Origin: Setoptus koraiensis
Taxonomy: Eukaryota; Arthropoda
Assembly: GCA_048013815.1 (NCBI GenBank)
Contig: CM106586.1
Coordinates: 16,306,001-16,370,000 of the forward strand
Direction of reading: 5' to 3'
DNA length: 64,000 nt
Shown piece by piece: positions 34,063 through 45,000 of this stretch (position 1 is the stretch's first letter; every line of letters starts with the position of its first letter). Below the pieces are notes generated by a model. It saw nothing but the letters and a program-made list of their open reading frames with translations, did no database searches and had not been told where the DNA came from. The translations under genes and the position numbers were made by a program.

Positions 34063-36078
34063 ATGATGTCGGCCGCTGTCGATCAACAACAACTTCAACA
34101 GGTGTTGAATGGCCATCAATATATTGAAGTAAGAGAACTCAAGGTAGCCCTTGAAAAATGTGGTTTCAAGATACCACAATGGCAAGTCCGTCAAATGGTG
34201 GAAGATATTGAACGCAAATTGGGTAAAAAATGTGAACGCCTAAGTGCATTTGAATTCGAACGTTTATGCATGGATTTGAAAGCCAAAGATGTGGCTCGTA
34301 CATTCAAGACTATGGTATCTAGACGTGAGAATCTCCAGACCTTAGGTGGCATGTCGGAGGCCAGCAGTGAAGGTACCACTCATTCTGTCAGGCATGAGGA
34401 ACAAGTTGCATTTTCTAATTGGGTTAACATGAAGCTTGGAGATGATATAGATCTGAAACACATACTTCCGATCGACGAGGATGGTAACAGCCTCTATGAA
34501 GCGGTTAAGGATGGTATACTACTATGTAAAATAATCAACTACTCTTGTCCAGACACAATAGATGAGAGAGCCATAAACAAAAAAAATCTGACACTCTATA
34601 CAAAGCACGAAAATTTAACGTTGGCACTCAACTCGGCTCAAGCCATAGGATGTAATATTGTTAACATTGATGCTCATGATTTGGCTAAAGGAAAACCACA
34701 TCTTTCCCTGGGTCTTCTATGGCAGATCATTAGGATAGGTCTGTTCAATCAGATCACGCTTGAACATTGTCCAGGTCTTGTAAATTTAGTTGGCGGAGAC
34801 ATCGATCAGTTGGGAGACCTCATGAAACTATCACCCGAAAATATTCTGATGAGATGGGTGAATCATCATATGGCAAATGCGGGAATTGCTAGGAGAATCG
34901 CCAATTTTACCAAGGATATTTCAGACTCCGAGATTTATACTCATCTGCTCAAGCAGATCGCTCCTATGGGGTCAGACATTACCACTGAAGCGTTATTTGT
35001 GCGCGATCCTCTCCAAAAAGCCGAGCTGATGCTGCAGCAAGCCGACAAATTAGGTTGTAGAAGTTTCTTGACGCCTCAAGACGTTGTCAGTGGCATCTAC
35101 AAACTTAATGTAGCCTTCGTCGCCAATTTATTCAACAAGTTCCCAGCCTTGGACATTCCAAACAATGCAGAGGTAGAAATCCAGCAAATAGAGGAATCTA
35201 GAGAAGAAAAAACATGGAGAAATTGGATCAACAGTATGGGTGTATCTCCTTTTGTCAATTGGCTATACAGTGATCTATCAGATGGATTGGTCCTGATACA
35301 ATTGTTCGACATTATCAAGCCAGGAATTGTACAGTGGAATAGAGTTCATAGAACATTCAGTCGCCTAAAAGCTTTCATGGAGAAACTAGAGAATTGTAAT
35401 TATTGTGTAGAATTGGGGAAGGTTGTAAAGTTCTCACTTGTTGGTATTGCAGGCCAGGATATACTAGACTGCAACCCTACACTCGTCAGTGCACTTGTTT
35501 GGCAACTAATGCGAGCTTATACGCTGTCTATTCTAACACACTTGGCAAAATCAGAGGGTGGAAAACCAATAGATGAATCTGGCATAGTAGAATGGGTAAG
35601 TTAACAAAAGTTTCAGTGTTATTTTAGTCCAATTGTAAAACTCATCTTGGATGATCCTTTAATCTATTTTGCTTATAATCACTTTCATTGAAACATTATT
35701 CTGTCGCAGGTTAATAACAAACTAGCTGAGGCTGGAAAAACTTCGAGCATCAGAAGTTTCAATGACAACTCAATATCAACAGCACAACCAGTCATCGATT
35801 TAGTTGACGCTATACGACCAGGATCCATCAACTATAGTCAAGTTTTGCCAGGTTCAGACGCGGAAGAAAAATTGGCTAATTCAAAATATGCCATATCTAT
35901 GGCTCGTAAAATAGGCGCAAAGGTTTATGCCTTACCAGAGGATATAGCTGAGATAAAACAAAAAATGGTCATGACAGTATTCGCTTGTTTGATGGCTAGA
36001 GATTATGTGCCTAACTCAGGGCCAAACTCTAATAGCAGTAGCAACAACAATAGTTTAACCAACAATAACCATCACTAA
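34063..36078 (+). CDS. Fim: Plastin/fimbrin, actin-bundling protein with degenerate EF-hands
   Basis: Two coding exons (34063-35595, 35710-36078) give 633 residues, near the family's ~630. Four calponin-homology domains form two actin-binding units, with signatures [54 protein letters not shown] and the C-terminal [15 protein letters not shown] then [16 protein letters not shown]. The N-terminal ~70 residues align with the plastin EF-hand pair, but the loops read [13 protein letters not shown] and [16 protein letters not shown], without the Asp/Asn calcium ligands. The tail after the last CH domain is Asn/Ser-rich and not conserved. Plastins cross-link F-actin; this one should be calcium-insensitive. 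A non-coding upstream exon is likely. Confidence 0.94.
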
Positions 36079-36616
36079 AATTAGTAGTCTACAATAGATA
36101 CACTTTATCTAGCAAACAAACAAAAGATAAGCTCAGAATGGGATCTGTAACTTTTGCTGTTGGACAAACGTAAGTGCCTCGTGGCGGCAATATGATACAT
36201 AACCATGGGTTCATACAAACGCAATATTTGCTCATAAAGAAATAGATGATCCTATCTCGACTAATACACCATATACACTCAGTTAGTATTATAAATATCA
36301 AAACAGCTTAGATTATTGAGACGATGCCAACCTGATTTTCACACTTTGCCAAAAAAGAAAGGATTAAGAAAAAATTGTTCGTTCATTATATGTTTTCCCT
36401 AAGTCCTAGGCTCGTAGCCTTCATACGGTATTAATAATCGTCAAAGCTTTTGGCTATCGATTCAAAACCAGATCAACGTATACTGTTTATAGAAGAAGCA
36501 TATTTATATTTTATTTGTACCAAATGTAACTTGTGTCTTGAAGCCGCCAAATTGTCGTAATGATGTGTCAAAAAATTAAAATCGCTTGTGCCACAATGTA
36601 ATAACTATCTAAATCA
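36079..36616. other. Convergent intergenic region plastin/IFT54
   Basis: 538 bp between two converging stops, AT-rich 3' UTR sequence; no further feature seen. Confidence 0.5.
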
Positions 36617-38571
36617 CTAAATAGCTGAAACATGATATGATATCTTGTTTCTTATATTTGTATCATTCTGAACAAGTTGTGCTCTAAGTCTATTCAACTC
36701 TTCTGCCGCCCCTTCTATCTCAATTTCCAGGTCGTTCAGTCGAGACATAGCAAGCTTAGAATTATTCAGATTGCTGACCACTTGTGGGGTGCTACTTTTG
36801 TTTTTGTCCAATCTGTCTAAGTATCGTTCATATTCTGTGGTGATAGCATCGAAATCTTCAAATATAAAATTGACGGCTTTGTTGGCCGGAGTTATGAATT
36901 GCGTGAGAATTTTTAGACTCTGTTTCATTTTATCCGTTTGTTCCTGCATTCTTGCCCGTTGATCTGTTGTTGAGCTTTTTCTATTTAACGACTCCATCAA
37001 AGGAGATTCATCGACAGACTTATTTTTTCCATCTTGCTCGTCAATATTCATTTCAACGTTGGCCGCAGATTCTTGCTCTACATTCCACATACCAGCGGCC
37101 TTTAGATCATATTTCTTTAGACCATCTTGATAATTCATTAACTTAATAAGTTCATTTTTATTAATGATCACTTCTATGTTATTGACTTTCTCACCGACAA
37201 AAGATTTTGTTATTTTGTCCTGTCCAATTGTTGTCTGTGCCTCCAGACTATTGTTGTTTAGAGTGGCGTCAACAGTGGTTTGATCTATATGGTTGTTGGC
37301 TTTCTTATTTGTATCATCGTCGAACAATTTCATTTCTTCGCCATTCTTGCCATTGATCGCACTGGAATTACGGTCTAAGTCAGAAGAAATAGAGCCGGAT
37401 CTTATCTGAGAGGACCGGCCAAGTTGAGTTTCGGTGGTGACAAGTTCTTCTTTAGTTATTGCCCTTGGTGGTGGCTTAGACGAGGAAGTTGTTGGCCTGA
37501 TTGGCTGGGTCTTGGTATCAGCAGAATGACGGGGTGACCCATGATCGTTCTGTCGTGCAGTATTGGACGAGTAACGTCTACCACTGATCTTATTGTCGGC
37601 CAATGAATTTTTGTGGTGAGACTTTGCTGTCGAGTTTTGCTCGACATGGCCAGGATCCAAAGATGATTTTCGTGACGAGCTTGGCCTGAGATCTGTCTGT
37701 TTCCTGTCGCTGTTGTTCAGTGATACACGAACTGTCTCCTGTGGTCGCTTGACACTTGTGTTGTTATTTGCACTGCCATTAGAGCGCTCGATGTCATCGG
37801 AGTTGTCAACTCTGATCGTCTGCTTAGAAATTGAGCCTCGTGTTGGATTGTTACTTGAATTCTTTGGTTGTTTTGAGTTTTCCTGCGCCGAGACGATATA
37901 CTGTATGGATTTTCCCGTTTTTTTACTCATAAGCACATAAGCCAAGGCTTGCAACATTTGATTGGTTTTGTCGGGATCTAAACCGGCAACAATGCGAGCC
38001 GCTCTTACATCTAACCTGATGGTTTTGTCCAGTTCTCTCTCTGGAAAGAGCAATAATCAAATACAAAAAGTACAGTATGAGAATGTCTTTACATTAATTG
38101 TTGTGCACATCTAGCCAGATTAGTTTGATTTAAGCAGGATGAAGCTCGTCACGACCGGTCATCAGATCTACTTTATCTTTATAATAGAATGACCCACTCA
38201 CCTAAGAATATGATAAGTTTTTGCAAAAAAGCGATCTTGGCAGACTTGTCAAGAGTTCGATTGGTGTCCAATTCCTGGCTGTTATACAGATCGGCCAATA
38301 CGCGCGTTTCAGATACAATCTTGGTGGTACAATGGCAAGCGAGGAAAAAATGAATAAAGTTATCACTAAAACAAAACAAATGTTCGCAAAATGATTTGAA
38401 ACGTAGAAGATATATGATAAATGTTCTGCTTACATTCTTTATCACCTCTTGAATGAATTTGAAAGGAGGTCGCTGCAACGATTTTTCATTCAATGGTCTC
38501 ACTAGTAGGGGCACGAAGAGTTTCTTTGTTTTCGCGATTGTCTCTGGCTGGGCCGCTATATTGTCACTCAT
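36617..38571 (-). CDS. TRAF3IP1: TRAF3IP1 / IFT54 (MIP-T3), IFT-B subunit
   Basis: Three exons: 38571-38434, 38319-38202 and 38040-36617, giving 559 residues. The N-terminus (NEKSLQRPPFKFIQEVIKN, then DKSAKIAFLQKLI and AARIVAGLDPDKTNQMLQAL) is the CH-like tubulin-binding domain of IFT54. The middle is long, polar and low complexity. The last ~130 residues (QSLKILTQFITPANKAVNFI, FEDFDAITTEYERYL, then a heptad-rich helix) form the conserved coiled coil that pairs with IFT20. It works in intraflagellar transport; in an arthropod that means sensory-neuron cilia and possibly sperm. The lysine-rich repeats of the vertebrate protein are replaced by Ser/Asn-rich sequence. Confidence 0.9.
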
Positions 38572-39037
38572 TTTGACCGATGAAACTTTTATCTTATTGT
38601 AAAAAGGTTATGTAATTCTTGCGTAATATAATCACGAGTACAGGTTCGTTTCAATTGTCAGATTTATTAATACGATCTATTGCCGGTCAGTTGTTTACTA
38701 ACACTGTTATTGAATATCCAACTATGAGGGTTCGAAGTGCGCTCGTTGTCATGGTGAAGCAGACACGCAAAGATTCGTTGATCAGGATCTCTGCTCGACC
38801 GCTCAGCCGTATCTGCCGAAAGAATCAACACGAGCCTCTGTCACAGAATCAAACAATCAAGCTCAAGATAATGGAGCTAGAAGAGTAAAAACCAAAAAAA
38901 TCGAACAATCCGGTGGCTATATTCAAAATATAAGTTAAACTGCGACAGTTGAAATGTTCAGTGATAGAAAAATGCGTTCTTCGCTTGCCTTGATTAATTT
39001 ATAATTAATTGTTTTTTCTTTTCTGTTTTACAAATTG
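38572..39037. other. Intergenic region IFT54 / giant modular gene
   Basis: About 470 bp holding the IFT54 5' flank and the 3' flank of the giant minus-strand gene. A plus-strand frame at 38619-38888 shows no recognisable content. Confidence 0.45.
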
Positions 39038-42000
39038 TTATGGCGCACTACTACGCTCATTCGATCTCCATTTATCTAGCGCTATTCGAATCAACAATCC
39101 GGTGCAAAGACCAACTAAACAAAGACAAATCAGTTTAAATGCGCCCCCGCCGAATGTTGTGCCCACAATGTTGGGGGTTGTTTCTGCAGTTTGTTTTATC
39201 GAATTACCATTAAAACTGTTTTGATCATATGTTGAGCCGGAATTGGCGTAGTTTAGAGTGAATACTGAACACTCGGCTGTAGTTATTAGATTCAAATCTC
39301 GTTTTTTACTCGAGCCATCCGCTTGTTTCGCCGATGCAGCTGACTCTGGAAGGTTTTCGTGGATGTAACAAGAATGACTGGGGCGCCTGTCATGATAATA
39401 GCAATACTCAAACGATTGACAATGGTTATTCTTACTGCACACTAAAGCACATCTCTCTGAATCCATGCCGCGATATACTAGGGCACTGGTTAGTTTATCA
39501 GCAAAGGATTTGCCCCGTATTTCAATGTAATCATACAACATCGATCGCGAATAGTGCGTGCAATGCCACGAGCTTGCATCATTGTGATCGGTTCCAGGGC
39601 TGTTTTCTGGTGTTGCGACAAGTAGCTTAGATTGATCCATATTGCTCAATATGACATGCGTATTTTGTAGGTAACATTGATTTCCTTCGCTCACTGAACC
39701 TTTTCGGGCATCTTTGGACAATTTGTCATTTATTGGCGATGGTTGGCAATAATCGAAGCTCAGGCATCGCGACCCAACAGAGTCCTCTTCGTTGCTGTTG
39801 ATGCTCACTGTGGTTTCACTGGTGGTCAGTCGACATAACGAGGCACATTCGAGCAACTCGACAGACGCAATTTGTTTCATAGAGCTAGTCGGCACTTGAG
39901 TGTTGGCGAAAGAATCGTACTCATTCAGATAGTTTCTAATCGCTATAATGGCCCAATTTCTCTGCACAGTTCCATCTTGCATTATCTCACGTACATCAAC
40001 CATGGTCTCTCTGATAGCTATACAAAACAACTCATCGAAACTGTACATCAGGCAGCGCTTTTCTAAGCAAAACTCTTCGCACATATGTATTGTTGTCACG
40101 AGCGTTCGCGAATCGTAAATCACTTTCTTTTTGGCATCATCGCGGCCGTTGCGCGCGTTCATTTCCTCTAGTTTGTCTAATTGAAAGCATCTGTTGTAGT
40201 GTAAAACGGAGTAGGCCATTTTCATCTGAACGGACAGTGAATGCTCGGCGTCTTGCTCGACCGAGTTGTCTTCGTCCAGCCCTTCGAAATCGTTTGAATC
40301 GTCACTAGAGACACGAATTGGCACAAATGTGAGCATCTTAAATTTGTCGCCGTGAGGCAAGAGAGGCTTAAATACAAGTAAATCGTTCATAGCTTCCGCG
40401 TCATCAATGGTCGCCTTCAGATAATCCAGCATTTCTTGCGCTCCGACAATTTTGAGAAATTCTTCAACACTGTTAAGATAATAGGTGACACAATTGGTGT
40501 TTATCAGAGTGTCAGGACCATCCGCGGGCCCGTTATGCTGGGCCCAATTATCCGAGTGTTTGCTATCTTTACTCGTTTCATACTGGAAGTTTCTAAACGA
40601 AGCCTCGCCAATGACTGTACACGATCGATCTGAGCAAAATGTCATGGCTACACACTTGACATCGGCACACCAACGGGAGCATTGTTGCTCGTTGGCCAAC
40701 AATCTCGAATCGGCTTGCATACGCCAATTGTTTGCCATTTCACTATTGATCAATCTATCGAAATAGTTGTGCGGCAACAGTTTGTCTAGCATGTTGAAAC
40801 GGACTAACAAAGTGTGAGGACCCGACAACATTATGTTGAAATTGTTGAATTGCAACGGATGTGTGTGAGGAATTTTGATAAAGTGATCTAGGGCTATTTT
40901 AGCCACGGTGTCAATGTTGCTCTCGACGATTTGCCTGTCATGCTCGTTCGCGGGCGTTATGCGATACTCTAAGCTGATCGGAACACTCTGACCCTGTTCG
41001 CTATAACAGGCCGATATGTCGGCCATTTCGAATAATTTTCTATTGTCCAGCGCATTCATCTCTTGTATGGTCATGCTAAATTGAGCTAAAATCTCTTGGC
41101 GAGCCTTCGTTTCGAATATTACCACGGAAATTGTTAGCGTGTGATACGACAGTTTTTCTGCATAATCTCCGCCGTCATCAGTGTCACCGGGTCCGACAAA
41201 TCTCTTGATTATTGAGGCCGGTCCCTCAATTTCGTTGCTCAACTTGAACAGATCGTACTCGAGCTCAAACACGGTCGTCAATTCAGAGCCCTGAACGTAT
41301 CTGTTGATCGTTTGAAATCCCTCGTATTCCGAGATAAACAATTTCAGAGTGTACGGGTCCAATTCTAGCCTCAGATTGTTGCCAAAGTCAATGCTGGGCC
41401 CGTTCGCTTGCGACCACTTTCTAATCTCACACTGGCCCGTTTGCCTGTCGATGTCGTATCTCGTCGAGCTCGGCTGTCCGTTCCAAATGGTCGTGGTGGA
41501 ACTGATCGTTCCGTTTGTGTGTTTTCGACGCGCGCTCAATATCGTCGGGCCCTGCAAAACGGCATCGGGCGCCAACGGACTTCGCGACAGGACCCCATTG
41601 ATGAACGGATGCGTTTTGTAGGTCTGCCCGTCGCCATGCTTGTCCAATGTTGTCAGGGACGCCTCGAACACCATCTGAAAATTGTCGTAATTATTCAGGC
41701 CACTGTCGTAAAGTTTTACCCCGTTCGCTTTGTACAACGAGGAACGCTGACAAGCTGAGCCAATGGGCAGTGTCAGATATTGCAATTCTTGATCGTCGGT
41801 TATATCAAATTCGTACTTGATCACGTTTATGGCGATGTCAGAATTGGTGGCTTGATCATATAATTGTATCCTCTCAAGCTCCATTCCATGCGCATCATTG
41901 TCCATTTGGCCCGCCAGACCGGAAGAGGCAGGCCTGAAATACATGTCGTAATACCAGCCGTCGTCGGTTCCCATGGGCTGTGTATGGGGCTCTATTCGCC

Positions 42001-45000
42001 AAATTTGCTCATCAAACCAGTGGTGGCTCTTGTCGGTTTTATCCGTGTCACTGAATACGTCAACGCGATTTTGCAATTTCCGACTTATGCCCTCTTTGTA
42101 GGCCAGAGCCCATAGCGAGGCCGCACCGTAATACAATTTGCGTGGATTTCTCACTCTTTCTTGACCAAACCAAAACCCTAATATGTCCGATTTGTCTTCG
42201 CGCAACACACACTGATGACCTTGTATCTCAAACAACTCATTATGGTGACCATAGATCAGCATGCCAATGGGCTGTTCGTTGGCAATGGGCGACCTGTCAA
42301 TTTCCCAATTGTACGTCAGATCTCGTGAGCTGTTGTTCTTGTTGTACTTAATGGAGCGGGCAATGAGATACTCAAAATTGACAAATTCCTCAACCTCCAC
42401 GAGAGCTATCGACGGCTCGTCGCCAACGGGCTTACCTGAGGCCTTGTGGGCCAACTGGAAGGCCACCTCTGATCTCATGTGAATTGGCATGGTTGAGTTG
42501 GAGCGGGGGCGCAAGGTTGCCTCCTCGAGCGATGGAAATTTTATCCTGGCCCCGTTCTCGATCAATTGCATGCAAGACTGGGGAAGATTCAACAGATCAT
42601 TGTTGGCTATGGTGGCATCGCTGTATTTTATCATTATCTGGATGTGGTGCACGCCGGCCAGCACCCCCGCCAACGGCATCATGTCTATCGAGTACAGTTT
42701 CATTGGGGACCAGCTGCCCGTTCTGCTGTCAATGCCAGAATCAAATGTGAAATGTATCACATTCACCAGACTGTTCTTGTTGTTTGCGTCGCGCATTCCT
42801 AGCACCCACAGGAAGTGGGCCCGCTTGTTGCCGAACTCATCGAAATACGGATATATCTTGGCTTGTTTGTTGTAACTGTTGCCCTTAGATATCAATTCAG
42901 AGGCCTGTTTCCAAATGGCGGCCAGGCCAAATAGAGTATCTTCACCTTTTGCAGATTTTCCCTCCTGGGCTGTCGACTGCTGCTGCTGCTTGCGCACCAT
43001 AGTCCACAATGATAAGATATTTTCATCTTCGAACTCCTCAATGATTTTGCAACGATTCAACGCCTCATTGCAAGCATATTTGCCAATTGTTTTATCCTCT
43101 TCACCTCTATTTCTGCTGTTCACGATGAAATACGAAGCAGTGCCCTGTTTGGTCTCTACATCTATTCGTCCGCGTCGCTTTAACCTGTCGTGCATCTCTC
43201 TAATGTGCTTCTGGTTAGTTTTGCTAAATCCCTTGACAAACGTTATGTCATACTCAAATGTGTAGCTGTAATCCTCTGGAAAGAAGGTGTCAAATCTTGG
43301 AAAATCAGCTCGCATTCTAAGTTGTTCTGCGCGTTTCTCTTCGTCTAATTTCATGTCTTTACCCAGTTGACTTATATATATTTCGGCCGCTTGTCGACAC
43401 GTCAGCGGCAACGAGAAAACCGGTGGTCTCGCGTCTGTTTCTCTCTCGTTCAAGCGAACAATATTGGGTGTCAATCTCAACGATCGATATTTGGTGCTAT
43501 CGAAGGCATAAGTGTGATCAGTTTCAATGAGCACACTCTGAGGTATCAGTCTCTTGGGCTCTTCAGTGGCCGCTTCGACATGACCCAGTTTAAAATCGAA
43601 ACGGAACAACAGGTCAGGCACCCCTTCGTGCATCACCCAACTATACACTCTGTCATGCTGATATTGCTGCTTGTCGTGGTCTACGGCGTCCTCGTCTTCG
43701 TCCTCGTAACTATGCACGTATTGCACGTACTCAGACAAAGAGGCCTCTATGAGCAGGGCTCCCACACCGAACAGTTTCAGCTTGTCGCTAACCACTGTTG
43801 CTTTCGTGTCGTCCAATTGTTTTTCGTATTCAAATTCGGATGACAACAGTCTGAGCCATGGCTCCACTGATTGAACTACCTGACACTCACCTTTCGGTTG
43901 TTGTTTTGTGCCCTCGATGTAATTAAAAATTAGCTCGCTTTTGTAGTTGACATAGAACCGCTTAGCGCGCTGCTTCTTTGCACCCTTCCCTCCATCAATT
44001 ATGTCAATGTCGTAACGGGCCATGGAGCGATCAAATGACACATACTCTACGAGCTTGATCACATCTTTATATTCATCGCTATTATGTGACACTTTGCCCG
44101 CTATCACAGTCTCTATTTTGTATTCGGGATTAAAGTCAAGCAATTCCACAAAGTCCGGAAATGGAGTCTCCAATTCAATCTCGTCATCAGAGTAATCGTT
44201 GTAATTTTCTTCATCGCTGTCATGTTGGCCAGTGTTACTATCCTCGTAATCCTCTTCTTCTTCGTCCTCTTTTTGGTGATTATCGATTTTCTGATCGTCG
44301 TCATCGTCGTCGTCATCGTCGTCTTCATCGTCTGGATAATGGGGCCGTGGCCTCGGCTTTGGCGTGCTGTTGTCATTGTCTATGTCATAGCATGTTTGAG
44401 GCAGCTTGAATATCATCAAATCTTGCTCAGAGTCTACGTCGGTTTTGATGGCCATGATGTCATAACGGCGCACCACCTCATAGACGCCATCATCTCTCGT
44501 ATTATCGTTTCCATCCTCGTCGCCGTCGCCAGGCTGATACTCTATGGGTGCTCGCAAACTGCTCACTATCACTTGTGTCAAATCTTCTATGTGGGCACGA
44601 TAAGTTTGATGCGAATGTCTCGGGGCTCCTTCCGTTTGCTTCAACTCAAAATAGAAATGGAAGCGCTGATTTGACTTTCTATCCGTGAATATCCACTCCT
44701 CTAAATGTTTGCCAGCAGTTCCATCGTGATTTTTGGTGGCGATTCTCTTAGGATTTATCCTAAATTGTTTGTGATCAGCGTGGGCTACATTAATGAGCAG
44801 GGCACCCAATCCAGACAATATTCCTGCTATTTCCTTGTCACCATTCCTAAAAAATATTCTACGCCTAAATAGGCTATTACCGTGCCATTTGTCAAATGGC
44901 ACCCGTCCCTTGGTACAAGTCTGCTCGGTTGACCCTGTCCGCGTCAGCCATTTGTGTCTCAAATGATAGTGCTCTCCATTTACGAACAAACTGTAATAAG

